39,529 bases of DNA from an uncultured Ectothiorhodospiraceae bacterium (GCA_913055565.1 CAJXKP010000026.1:1-39529), one strand, 5' to 3'. Shown: positions 11,541-19,480, numbered from the stretch's first letter. Notes: generated by a model not told the origin, from the letters alone. Numbers and translations: made by a program.

Positions 11541-13208
11541 TTGATCACCGAGATCGGAGCCCTGGTCGGGGCAACGACGGCCGGCTACCTCGGCCTCAAG
11601 GCGCCCAACCGGCTGCGCTTGAGCCTCGCCAAGCATCCCAGTCTCGCGGGCCACCCTCGCCTGGCGCGCCGCGTCGCCCGGCGCCTGCCCTATTACCGGC
11701 ATACTGGCGACGCCTTCTTCGTCTGCGACGGCGCGCCGCCCGCTATCGTCGAGCGACGCCGGCGGGGCTTCGAGACCCTTGCCGGGGAAGCGGCGCAGCG
11801 CTGCCCCCGCAGCATCGCCTACGCCCGCTCGCTAGAGGCCAGCGTCGCCGATGCGGCCTTCATCAACCGCCACCGCGTGCCCTTCCCGTTTCGCGAGGGG
11901 GTGCGGGACGCCCTGCCGCTGGCCAGCATCATCGAGGCCACCGAGGGCAACCGCGTCCGTGATGCCGACGGCAACTGGGCCTGGGACGTCACCGGCTCCT
12001 ACGGCATGAACGTCCTCGGCCACGAGGCCTATCAGGCCTGTCTGGAGCGCGGTGCCGAGCGCGCCCGGGCGGTGGGGCCCTATCTCGGCGGCTACCACCC
12101 GGTGGTCGCCGATAACGCCGAGCTCCTCCAGCGGCTGGCCGGATTGGACGCCGTCTCGTTCCATATGTCCGGCACCGAGGCTGTGATGCAGGCCGTGCGC
12201 CTGGCGCGCTACCACACCGGCCGGCGCCGAATCGTGCGCTTCGCCGGCGCCTACCACGGCTGGTGGGACGGCGTGCAGGTGGGTGTCGGCAGCCAACGCC
12301 CGGCGCCGGATTGCCTCACCCTGCGCGACGCCGACGAGCGCAGCCTGCGCATGCTGGCCAAGCGCCGCGACATCGCCGCCGTCCTCGTCAGCCCACTGCA
12401 GGTCCTCCACCCCAACCAGGCCGCCCCGGGCGACGGCACGCTCGTCGGCGCCCGCGCGGTTAGCAACCCGGATACGGCGGCCTACGCGCGGTGGCTGGCC
12501 CAGCTGCGCTCGGTCTGCACCGAGCGCGGCATCGCGCTGATCTTCGACGAGGTCTTCTCCGGTTTCCGGATCGCCGCCGGCGGCGCGCAGGAATACTTCG
12601 GTGTCGCCGCGGATCTGGTGACCTACGGCAAGAGCCTGGGCGGCGGGCTCCCGGTGGGTGTGCTTTGCGGCCGGGCTAGCCTGATGAAACGCTATCGCGA
12701 CGACCGGCCTGCCGATATCTGCTTCGCCCGCGGGACGTTTAACGCCCACCCCTACGTCATGACCTGCATGAACGAGTTCCTGCTGCGGCTCGACGCCGGC
12801 GATCTCGCTACCAGCGGCGCGGACAGCGGGCCTTGGCAGGCCCGCGTGGCGCGACTCAATGCCGCGCTCACCGCCAATGAGCTGCCGCTCGCAGCCGCGC
12901 ATATCGGCTCCGTGGTCACGCTCGGCTACACTGCCCCGAGCCGCTACAACTGGATGTTCCAGTTCTACCTGCGCGCCCAAGGGCTGGCGCTGAACTGGAC
13001 GGGCACCGGGCGGCTGATATTCAGCCACGATTACTCGGAAGCGGATTTCAACGCCGTCATCGACGCCATTGTGGACGCCGGCCACGCCATGCACCGCGAC
13101 GGCTGGTGGTGGCATCCCGCAGGCCAGACCAATCGCCGCATCGGTCGCCAGATCACCGGCGAGATGATTCGGGCGCGCCTCGGCCGCGAGCCGAGAGCAG
13201 CCGAGTAG
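11541..13208 (+). CDS. Class III aminotransferase, glutamate-1-semialdehyde-aminomutase-like, with N-terminal extension
   Basis: PLP-dependent fold-type I enzyme of 555 residues, about 120 longer than HemL. A basic N-terminal extension (about 1-125, with a weak hydrophobic start GALVGATTAGYLGL) precedes the catalytic domain. That domain has SGTEAVMQAVRLAR (PLP phosphate contact), RIVRFAGAYHGWWDG, the cofactor aspartate in LIFDEVFSGFR, and the Schiff-base lysine in TYGKSLGGGLPVGV, then RGTFNAHPYVMTCMNEF. The start is TTG, supported by GGAG about 8 bases upstream; no ATG fits. It follows agt on the same strand after a structured 102-base element and lies inside the phosphorus island, so a role in making an amino-modified lipid or metabolite is possible. 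The substrate is unknown; it is not a standard HemL because of the extension. Confidence 0.8.
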   Translation: MITEIGALVGATTAGYLGLKAPNRLRLSLAKHPSLAGHPRLARRVARRLPYYRHTGDAFFVCDGAPPAIVERRRRGFETLAGEAAQRCPRSIAYARSLEASVADAAFINRHRVPFPFREGVRDALPLASIIEATEGNRVRDADGNWAWDVTGSYGMNVLGHEAYQACLERGAERARAVGPYLGGYHPVVADNAELLQRLAGLDAVSFHMSGTEAVMQAVRLARYHTGRRRIVRFAGAYHGWWDGVQVGVGSQRPAPDCLTLRDADERSLRMLAKRRDIAAVLVSPLQVLHPNQAAPGDGTLVGARAVSNPDTAAYARWLAQLRSVCTERGIALIFDEVFSGFRIAAGGAQEYFGVAADLVTYGKSLGGGLPVGVLCGRASLMKRYRDDRPADICFARGTFNAHPYVMTCMNEFLLRLDAGDLATSGADSGPWQARVARLNAALTANELPLAAAHIGSVVTLGYTAPSRYNWMFQFYLRAQGLALNWTGTGRLIFSHDYSEADFNAVIDAIVDAGHAMHRDGWWWHPAGQTNRRIGRQITGEMIRARLGREPRAAE

Positions 13209-13246
13209 GGCCGGGCCGCCTGCCGCGTTACCCGGCCCCCAGCCGT

Positions 13247-13861
13247 TTACCAGCGCTGCTGTTGCTGGACCTCGTACATGGGATCAATGAGCTGGCCGCG
13301 CGCCAGATGGAGCGGCGCCCGCCAGTACTGGCGTACGTCGTTAATGGGGTCGGTCGCGATCTTCAAGAACCACCCGAGCCCGGTCCAGACACCGCGGATG
13401 AAGAACAGCTGGACGGTGCGGGCGATCAACGCCGCGAAGCCCAGCGCGATCCAGGTGACCGCCAGATGATGGGCATAGCCGTAGGGCCCGGACCAGGGCT
13501 CCAGGAGACCCAATAGGCCCGGCGCCAGATAGACGGCCACCGGCGTCAGTCCCCAGACGGCGAGCAGGATGCGCTTGCGCTGGAGGTTGTAGCCGATCTT
13601 TATCGCCTCCTTATTCTCATGGCTGAGGTGATTGACGTCATCGTAGCGGTGCGGCTCGAAGAAGAAATGCCCGATCTGGCGCGAGACCATTGCCACCAGC
13701 CAGCCGAGAACGGCCGCCACGACCGGATCCACGAAGACGTAGTAATAGGCGCCCAAAAAGCACAGGGCGCTGAGCAGATGCAGGCTCTGATTCACCCGGC
13801 TGTGGTGGTAGTAGCGATGGTCGTCCCAGCGCTGCTCGCGCAATTCGTCGAGTAGTCTCAT
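13247..13861 (-). CDS. Mpo1-like (DUF962-related) membrane protein
   Basis: A 204-residue multi-pass membrane protein. Its N-terminus has a DHRYYHHSRVNQSLHLL pattern (about 14-30) and, after two hydrophobic segments, RQIGHFFFEPHRYDDVNHL. These paired histidine motifs resemble the Mpo1/DUF962 family, whose yeast member is an iron dioxygenase shortening 2-hydroxy fatty acids by one carbon. Two further hydrophobic segments lie in the C-terminal half. The start ATG 13861 follows AGGG; an upstream in-frame extension to 13951 would overlap the regulatory site. A three-half-site candidate Pho box precedes it. It lies downstream of psd on the same strand. The family assignment is from motif resemblance and is moderate; a fatty-acid role is inference. 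Confidence 0.6.
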   Translation of the reverse strand: MRLLDELREQRWDDHRYYHHSRVNQSLHLLSALCFLGAYYYVFVDPVVAAVLGWLVAMVSRQIGHFFFEPHRYDDVNHLSHENKEAIKIGYNLQRKRILLAVWGLTPVAVYLAPGLLGLLEPWSGPYGYAHHLAVTWIALGFAALIARTVQLFFIRGVWTGLGWFLKIATDPINDVRQYWRAPLHLARGQLIDPMYEVQQQQRW

Positions 13862-13911
13862 GGCGTGCCCTATGGTCGCTTGGTAATCACCGCCTAGCTT
13901 GGCGCCCGGGC

Positions 13912-13940
13912 ATGACAGCGGCTTGAAAGGCGCATGACGT
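13912..13940 (-). promoter_or_regulatory. Candidate Pho box with three half-sites
   Basis: Minus strand: ACGTCAT-GCGC-CTTTCAA-GCCG-CTGTCAT. Three 7-base half-sites repeat at an exact 11-base period; the last matches CTGTCAT at 7 of 7. It ends 50 bases before the Mpo1-like start codon, close to the 49 and 48 bases seen for plcP and the phytase-like gene. Confidence 0.62.
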
Positions 13941-13960
13941 TGCAACGACACACGCCGGGA

Positions 13961-14848
13961 CTAGCAATGAGCCAATAGGGCCGTGCCGACGCGCTGGGTA
14001 GTGCCCGCCGCCACATCCGGGGCGGTCTCGAGCCCCGGCGGCGCGACGACCACCATGGTGGAGCCCTGGAGGAAATAGCCAAGCTCGTCGCCGCGGGCGA
14101 CGCGTCGGCGGCACGGCAACCGTCGGCCCATGGGCTCGTGGCCGGCGAGGATCTCGCTGATGCCGTGAACACGCAGACTGGCCACACCCACGGCCGCGAC
14201 GGGCACCAGCAGTAGCGGGGCAGCGAGGCCGTCCACAGCCAGCGGCAGCACGGCCCGCGTGTTGCGGCAGTAAAGTCGGGGTAACCGGCGGACGTTGCGC
14301 GGATGGACGTTGTGGACGTCACCGCCGATATGGCGTATCTCGTCGATGGCCCCGCCGTCCGGGGCATGGAAGCGGTGGTACATGTTGGGCCGTAGCCGCA
14401 GCGTGGCGAAGACGCCGCCGCGATAGCGGCCCGCCAGAGCGGCGTCGCCGAGCAGCTCGCTCAGGCGATACGACAGCCCCTTGGCCTGGATGAGCCGACC
14501 CTCGGTGATCGCCCCGCAGGCCATGACCTCGCCGTCGCAGGGGCTGACCAGCACCCCGGGGCCTTGATCGAGCGGCCGCGCGCCGGGGGTGAGCTCACGG
14601 GTAAAGCAGTCCTGGAGGCTCTCGAAGCGCTGGCGCTGGGCCTCGTGCAGGCGCAAATCACCCGCGAAGAATTGCAATATTCGCATGCTGCAATGGGCGA
14701 CGAGCGGCTGACGGCACCGCGCGATGAAGCCGATGACGGCCGTGACACCGCGGCGCCAGCGCTGACCCAGCACGATACGCCTTTGCGGGGTGGCAGCATG
14801 CGCGCCCCGCCGGATGAGTGGCTGCAAGGGGATCTCGCTTGGGGCCAT
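13961..14848 (-). CDS. psd: Phosphatidylserine decarboxylase proenzyme
   Basis: Membrane-associated pyruvoyl enzyme converting phosphatidylserine to phosphatidylethanolamine. It is synthesised as a proenzyme that self-cleaves before the serine of a conserved (L/Q)GST site, here FLQGSTMVV near the C-terminus, leaving a short alpha chain. The catalytic aspartate (SPCDGEV) and histidine (NMYHRFHAP) motifs are present, so it looks active. Length about 295 residues, normal for the family. I chose ATG 14848: the longer TTG start at 14902 would place the start upstream of the candidate Pho box at 14878-14895, so the box would fall inside the coding region. Divergent from the PE N-methyltransferase-like gene, 71 bases apart. 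Being inside a phosphorus island, it could be a second, condition-specific copy. Confidence 0.9.
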   Translation of the reverse strand: MAPSEIPLQPLIRRGAHAATPQRRIVLGQRWRRGVTAVIGFIARCRQPLVAHCSMRILQFFAGDLRLHEAQRQRFESLQDCFTRELTPGARPLDQGPGVLVSPCDGEVMACGAITEGRLIQAKGLSYRLSELLGDAALAGRYRGGVFATLRLRPNMYHRFHAPDGGAIDEIRHIGGDVHNVHPRNVRRLPRLYCRNTRAVLPLAVDGLAAPLLLVPVAAVGVASLRVHGISEILAGHEPMGRRLPCRRRVARGDELGYFLQGSTMVVVAPPGLETAPDVAAGTTQRVGTALLAHC

Positions 14849-14877
14849 GGATGAGCCTGTAAGGATGCCGACCGGCC

Positions 14878-14895
14878 GTGACACGAAGATGACCC
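14878..14895 (-). promoter_or_regulatory. Candidate Pho box for psd
   Basis: Minus strand: GGGTCAT-CTTC-GTGTCAC; 5 of 7 and 6 of 7 matches to the PhoB half-sites. Located 29 bases before the psd start, in the 71-base divergent region shared with the methyltransferase-like gene. Confidence 0.5.
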
Positions 14896-14919
14896 CAAGC
14901 AACCAAAAGGAGTGCCCTC

Positions 14920-15459
14920 GTGCTGTACGCCGGAATCGCGCTTTGTATCTTGCTATTGAGCCTGGAGCGGCTGAGCTACATCGGCGTCTCGCGCTACCCC
15001 GACGCCTGGCGGGCGCGCTGCGGCCGTTGGCCGTTGAACCGGCTGGCCGATGATCCCGTCGTCGTAGTGCGCCGTTTATTCCTGGCCTTTAAGACCGTCC
15101 AGGTGGGTGTATTCCTAGCCTGGTGCATGATCGCCGCACATACCCTGGTGCCGCTGCCGACAGCGCCCCTGTTGGCAGCCATCATCGGGCTGGCGATCAT
15201 CGCCGCCGGCCAGTGGCTCAACGCGCTAGTCTTCCGCCAACTCGGTCCCCGGGCGGTCTTTTTCGGCAGCGAGCTCGGCGACGAGGGCCGCTATATCACA
15301 GGCTTCCCTTTCTCCCTCATCCCCCACCCGCAATACGCCGGGGCCGTGCTGTCCGTTTGGGGCTTCTTCCTGGTGATGCGCTACCCCAACCCCGATTGGA
15401 TGGTCCTGCCCCTGATTGAGACGGCGCTCTACATCGTCGGCGCCCGACTTGAGGCTTGA
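14920..15459 (+). CDS. Phospholipid (PE) N-methyltransferase-like membrane enzyme
   Basis: A 179-residue integral membrane protein with about four hydrophobic segments. Its C-terminal half reads GRYITGFPFSLIPHPQYAG, then a hydrophobic segment, and ends in ETALYIVGARLE. This closely parallels the SAM-binding region of eukaryotic PEMT/Opi3 (pattern RVTxFPFnxxdnPMYxGS, closing with E-E), rather than soluble bacterial PmtA. Such enzymes methylate the amine of phosphatidylethanolamine with SAM towards phosphatidylcholine. GTG start at 14920 with AAAAGGAG 8 bases upstream. Divergent neighbour psd makes the PE substrate, which supports the assignment. The wider family includes isoprenylcysteine carboxyl methyltransferases, so substrate is inferred. 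Confidence 0.72.
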   Translation: MLYAGIALCILLLSLERLSYIGVSRYPDAWRARCGRWPLNRLADDPVVVVRRLFLAFKTVQVGVFLAWCMIAAHTLVPLPTAPLLAAIIGLAIIAAGQWLNALVFRQLGPRAVFFGSELGDEGRYITGFPFSLIPHPQYAGAVLSVWGFFLVMRYPNPDWMVLPLIETALYIVGARLEA

Positions 15460-15595
15460 TCGCTACAGCTGGCGCGGCAGACTGGCAGGCATCAGCGCAA
15501 CAACGACCTTAGATGGCTCCGCCTCGCCTACCCACCGGCAAGGCGTGGGGCGCTGTCCCAGCGTTGTGTACGGGGTAGACGGGTGCGCGTTCGAT

Positions 15596-16768
15596 TCAGC
15601 AGCCGCCGACGGCGGCCTGCTCCTGGCTCGACGTGTTGGCGCGATAGAGCCAGCGGGCCAGGTCCGCGTTGTAGCGGAAGAACGCCGGCGCCGGGGCGTC
15701 GGGGGCGTTGTAGATGATTAGCGGCACGGCACGCTCGTGGGTCGAGCCGTAGCTGCGGTAGGTGGCCGGCAGCTCCTCGCAGTCGCTATCGAGGTGGCCG
15801 AACACCGTCTCGCGGTCACCGAGCACGACCAGATCCCCGATGCGCTGTGCCATGAGGCCGAAACTCGCCACCGCCTCCTCGCGCGCGAGCACGCGCTCGA
15901 CGCCGGCAAGCCCCTCTAGGACCCGACGCACATCCTCCTGGTCCGCCCTGTCCTTGAGATAGACCCACGCGGTGCCCCCGAGACCGCGGTGATGTCGCAG
16001 GTGTTGGTCCCGCTCCGCCGAGATCGCCATGCGCAGCGGCACGCCTCGCCGCTCGCAGGCCTTGTTGAGGTCCCAGCAACGGCGCTTGGCATTCATACCG
16101 TGATCCGCAGCCACCAGAAAGGCGGCATCCGGCGCGGTGGTCTCCAGAGCGGCGAGCTGCTCGTCCATGCCGCGCAGGTGCTCATCCGAATCGGCGTGCT
16201 CGGGAGGCCAGGTATGCATGGCGTAATCCGTGGTGTGGACGTAGACACAACCGATATCGGGGCGCTCGCGCAGTACCGTCTCGGCGGCCTGCAGGAGCCA
16301 GTAGTTGATCTCGCGGGAGTAGATGGCCGGCGGTTGGCCGAGACGCGCCACCCATTCCGGCTCCGGCGCCTCGGCGGCCAGCTTGATCTCGGCGCCACTG
16401 CCGAGCAGCGCGGTGGTCTTGCTCTTGCTAGTCAGCAGTGCCGAGCGCACACCCAGGCGCGCGGCGCGGTCGAATAGGGTCGCTGTGCTCAGCAGCTCGC
16501 TGCTCTCCAGGTACTCCTCGCGACCGCTGTCGGTATCCAGGTACGAGTTGCCTATGACGCCGTGCTGGGCCGGGAAGGCGCCGCAGCAGATGGAGGCGTT
16601 ATTGGTGTTGGTCACGCTGGGCATGACCGCCTCGACATCGCGATAGATGCCGCGCTCGGCCCAACGCGAGAGGGTTGGCATCACGCCACGCTTGAAATAG
16701 TCCGGGCCGAGCCCGTCGCACATGATGATGACGCGGCGCTGCGCGGTCGGATCCTGAGTGGTACTCAT
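15596..16768 (-). CDS. phnA: Phosphonoacetate hydrolase
   Basis: Alkaline-phosphatase-superfamily metalloenzyme that hydrolyses the C-P bond of phosphonoacetate to acetate and phosphate, the last step of one 2-aminoethylphosphonate degradation route. The 390 residues contain the metal site CDGLGPDYF, the nucleophile threonine region MPSVTNTNNASICCG, then YSREINYWLLQAAE, VYVHTTDYAMHTWPPEH, ADHGMNAK and GSTHERAVPLIIYNA, all matching the family. The start ATG 16768 follows AGGAGATGCCCC; a longer in-frame extension to 16804 is less likely. It lies downstream of the phytase-like gene on the same strand with a 270-base gap. No phosphonoacetaldehyde dehydrogenase or PhnW is in the window. Confidence 0.93.
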   Translation of the reverse strand: MSTTQDPTAQRRVIIMCDGLGPDYFKRGVMPTLSRWAERGIYRDVEAVMPSVTNTNNASICCGAFPAQHGVIGNSYLDTDSGREEYLESSELLSTATLFDRAARLGVRSALLTSKSKTTALLGSGAEIKLAAEAPEPEWVARLGQPPAIYSREINYWLLQAAETVLRERPDIGCVYVHTTDYAMHTWPPEHADSDEHLRGMDEQLAALETTAPDAAFLVAADHGMNAKRRCWDLNKACERRGVPLRMAISAERDQHLRHHRGLGGTAWVYLKDRADQEDVRRVLEGLAGVERVLAREEAVASFGLMAQRIGDLVVLGDRETVFGHLDSDCEELPATYRSYGSTHERAVPLIIYNAPDAPAPAFFRYNADLARWLYRANTSSQEQAAVGGC

Positions 16769-16875
16769 GGGGCATCTCCTGATGGGCGGCGGGCATCGAT
16801 CCATTCGCCGCCGCGGCGGTTTTATTTGACACCACCTGTTCTACGGCTCAGCGATTGCCGATTGGTTGCGGGCCA

Positions 16876-16893
16876 GTGACAAGCTGATGAAGC
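16876..16893 (-). promoter_or_regulatory. Candidate Pho box for phosphonoacetate hydrolase
   Basis: Minus strand: GCTTCAT-CAGC-TTGTCAC; 4 of 7 and 6 of 7 matches. It lies 107 bases upstream of the start codon, further than the others. Weakest of the set. Confidence 0.35.
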
Positions 16894-16913
16894 CGATCCC
16901 TGGGCGCGGAGCG

Positions 16914-16949
16914 GCCGCCGTCCCTAACGGCGGCAGGCCTTGGAGGCCT
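16914..16949. other. Two adjacent hairpins in the intercistronic gap
   Basis: GCCGCCGT-CCCTA-ACGGCGGC (16914-16934) is followed directly by AGGCC-TTGGA-GGCCT (16935-16949). With the 17004-17030 hairpin they make three stem-loops between the phytase-like gene and phosphonoacetate hydrolase. They could be transcript-stabilising structures or a processed small RNA. No coding sequence is seen in the gap. Confidence 0.45.
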
Positions 16950-17003
16950 AAGCCAGCCGGGCAGATTGTGTTGGGGGGAGGGTAAGCGGCCCATAGGTGG
17001 GGC

Positions 17004-17030
17004 GCCGCGCACCGCACAGCGGTGCGCGGC
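17004..17030 (-). terminator. Hairpin after the phytase-like gene
   Basis: Perfect 11-bp stem (GCCGCGCACCG / CGGTGCGCGGC) with a 5-base loop, 8 bases past the stop codon. No U-run follows on the minus strand, so termination may be weak or Rho-assisted. Confidence 0.5.
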
Positions 17031-17038
17031 CGTGGGGC

Positions 17039-19414
17039 CTACTCGGCGTTGGGGAAGAGCGCGCTATACGCGCCGAGCGCGCGGAAGGTGGTCTCGCCGC
17101 TCCAGCCCTGGACGCCGTCGTTGTCCGTCGCGAGATAGACGGTACCGTCGGCATCGATGGCCACTCCCTCGGGCTTGTCCGAGATCCAGCCATTGGTTGC
17201 CGCGAGGTGCGGGATCAGATCGATCCGCGTGGTCTCGCTGGCCTCGATACGCCCGTCACGGAGGGCGCCGGCCGGAACGCGGACCAAGTCCTTGACCGCG
17301 GCGTACTCCCCGGTGCGGTTGTCCCGCTCGATGAGCAGATAGGCCCCGTCCGGCGCCCGCTTGATCTCGGAGAGCCCCACCCAGCTGGCGTCCTCGGGCG
17401 TGGCCTGGAGCTCGTAGGCGATACTGTCCCAGCGCTGGTTGACCGGGTTGTAGCGCCATAGGCGCGTCATACCCTTGGCATCATCGCGGTCTTGGCAGTG
17501 GCTGCCGCTGGTGTAGGTCCAGGGCAGCTGCTGCGCGACGAGCAGCCGATAACCATTGTTGCCGGGTTGAACAGCCACACCCTCGAAGCCGTTATCCAGA
17601 TTTGCCGTCTGGCCGGACTGCGCCCGGCAGTGGCGGATCGAGGGCGGCAGCTCCGCGGTGGTCTCAACCGTCCCGTTCGAGTCGGTCTGGAGCAGCTGAT
17701 TGGCAATGCCGTCAGGCTGACCGCCCTCGCTGGCCAGCCAGCGGGAGCCATCCGGGGCGATGGCGATGCCCTCAAGATCCAGCTCACGCTCGCCGTCGCC
17801 GACCTGCTGGCGATCGGTCACAACGGCCGGACGCTCACTACTATCGATAGTTAGAACATGCGCGGGCTGGTAAAAGGAGTCCTCAACCGCGAGGATCCTG
17901 CCCGTACCATCGCGCACCCCGGCCGAGCCGGACAGCGCCGACCACGGCAGCGGCCGCCCATTGCCGTCATTGGCCGAGACCAGCTGCGGATAGGACGGCG
18001 CGCCCTCGCCCAGACGATAGACCATGGTCGTCGAGCGCACGCCATGGGGTGGATCATCCTCCTCCGCCGCGACCACGAGTAGATCGCGCTCCGGCAGCGT
18101 GAGGATATCTTCCGGGCTCAGCGGGGCCGGCAGGAGCTGGACGAAGCGCGGCTGCGTGCCCCACAGCTCGTAGACGGCGATGAAGCCCCCTCGCTCGCTG
18201 GCAACGAACAGATACTCCGAGCCGCCGTAGGAAGCGTAGCCAATGCCCTCGGGCTCGGTGCCCTTGGCGCCGGCACGGCGCTCCGGGAACTGACCGTGGC
18301 GGACAGCGCGGTGCTCCAACGCCTCGCCGCTATCAAAGATGACCTCACCGTGGCTGTTGAACAGCGTGAATCCGCGGCTACCGCCACGCAGATCGCCCTC
18401 GTTGGCCGTTGCCAACAGGCCCGATCCGCTGGCGACGCCGCCCAGCCAGGTCACGGAATCCGGCTCCCGCGGTACGTTGCTGAGTCGATCGTCGAGCGCG
18501 ATCCGACCGTCGGTGGTGGCATCGACGCCAGACAGTGAGACCGCACCGGCCGGGAAATCATTGATAACCTCAGCCGACGCCACATCAACGATGACGATAT
18601 GGTTGTTCTCCTGGAGCGTCACCACCGCCTTACCGGCGTCGTTGACGGTAACGAACTCCGGCTCCGGATCGCCCGGGGCATAGCCCGCCAGCCCCGTGAC
18701 ATCCACGCGGCGCAGGGTCTCGCGCTGATGATCGTAGATCGCCACGTGACCGGGCGGATTGCTAAAGTCTGTCTGCGGCAGGCCGCCTGGCACGCCACCG
18801 GACCCGCGACAGGCCTCCATAGCCCGGGTGTCATCCTCCGGAACCGCGCCACCGTCGAGCTCACCGCCGACGCAAACCTCTTCGTTACGCTCGTTCTCGA
18901 TAGCCACCACGGTGTAGCGACCATTGGGTCCGACAGCCACGGCGTCGGGCTGACCGCCGAGATCCAGCCGCTCGCGGACGCGCGGCTGCCCAGGATTGGC
19001 GATACCCACGATGAGTAACTGGCCCGATGGGTCGGTGTAGCTGGCGCTGGTGTCCACGCTCACTACGGCCTCTTGCGCGCTGCGAACCGCGACCGACGTG
19101 GGTTCACCCCCAACCTCAACTGCGCCTAGGTGACGCGGGTTAGCCGGTTTCGCGATGGCAACGGTACGCACCAGTTCGCGCTCGCTATCGGTCTCGAGCA
19201 CCGTCTTGCCGTCCGGCGTGGCGTCGATGATCTCCGCCACGGTCTCCTGCGACGGATCATCGTGGCCGCGGTAGTTCGGGAAGGTAGCCACGCGCTCGAA
19301 GCGCTGCTCGTAGTGCATCCCCGCATGATTCGTTGGGGCATCGGCGGCGCCCGCGCTGAGCGGTATGCCAAGGATCGCCGTAGCGAGCCAAACGGCATGC
19401 GTGTTTCGTCTCAT
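17039..19414 (-). CDS. Secreted esterase-like / phytase-like beta-propeller protein
   Basis: A 791-residue exported protein. A signal peptide (about 1-23, ending SAGAA) is followed by WD-like repeats such as TSVAVRSAQEAVVSVDTSA and PDAVAVGPNGRYTVVAIEN, typical of the choice-of-anchor/alkaline-phosphatase-associated propeller. The C-terminal 330 residues match the esterase-like activity of phytase domain, with LDLEGIAIAPDGSRWLASE, NGFEGVAVQPGN, WVGLSEIKRAPDG and DKPEGVAIDADGTVYLATD. Such proteins are thought to act in the periplasm or outside the cell on organic phosphate or esters; activity is not proven for most. A candidate Pho box lies 48 bases upstream, and a phosphonate-degrading gene follows downstream, so organic phosphorus scavenging is a reasonable inference. 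Confidence 0.8.
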   Translation of the reverse strand: MRRNTHAVWLATAILGIPLSAGAADAPTNHAGMHYEQRFERVATFPNYRGHDDPSQETVAEIIDATPDGKTVLETDSERELVRTVAIAKPANPRHLGAVEVGGEPTSVAVRSAQEAVVSVDTSASYTDPSGQLLIVGIANPGQPRVRERLDLGGQPDAVAVGPNGRYTVVAIENERNEEVCVGGELDGGAVPEDDTRAMEACRGSGGVPGGLPQTDFSNPPGHVAIYDHQRETLRRVDVTGLAGYAPGDPEPEFVTVNDAGKAVVTLQENNHIVIVDVASAEVINDFPAGAVSLSGVDATTDGRIALDDRLSNVPREPDSVTWLGGVASGSGLLATANEGDLRGGSRGFTLFNSHGEVIFDSGEALEHRAVRHGQFPERRAGAKGTEPEGIGYASYGGSEYLFVASERGGFIAVYELWGTQPRFVQLLPAPLSPEDILTLPERDLLVVAAEEDDPPHGVRSTTMVYRLGEGAPSYPQLVSANDGNGRPLPWSALSGSAGVRDGTGRILAVEDSFYQPAHVLTIDSSERPAVVTDRQQVGDGERELDLEGIAIAPDGSRWLASEGGQPDGIANQLLQTDSNGTVETTAELPPSIRHCRAQSGQTANLDNGFEGVAVQPGNNGYRLLVAQQLPWTYTSGSHCQDRDDAKGMTRLWRYNPVNQRWDSIAYELQATPEDASWVGLSEIKRAPDGAYLLIERDNRTGEYAAVKDLVRVPAGALRDGRIEASETTRIDLIPHLAATNGWISDKPEGVAIDADGTVYLATDNDGVQGWSGETTFRALGAYSALFPNAE

Positions 19415-19462
19415 CAGTCATATCCTCTCTACTGGGCGAGCTCAATAGCTTGGCAAGTCGAT

Positions 19463-19480
19463 GTAACAATGGGATGACAC
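19463..19480 (-). promoter_or_regulatory. Candidate Pho box for the phytase-like gene
   Basis: Minus strand: GTGTCAT-CCCA-TTGTTAC; 6 of 7 and 5 of 7 matches to the PhoB half-sites, ending 48 bases before the start codon. Confidence 0.5.

Noticed and set aside
11832-13115. 427-codon open frame on the minus strand
   Set aside because: Antisense shadow of the aminotransferase gene; His/Gly/Ala-rich composition with no recognisable domain, while the plus strand carries intact PLP motifs.
16818-16837. CCGCCGCGGCGG followed by TTTTATTT as a plus-strand terminator
   Set aside because: No plus-strand gene ends nearby; it lies in the upstream region of a minus-strand gene, so it is probably incidental.
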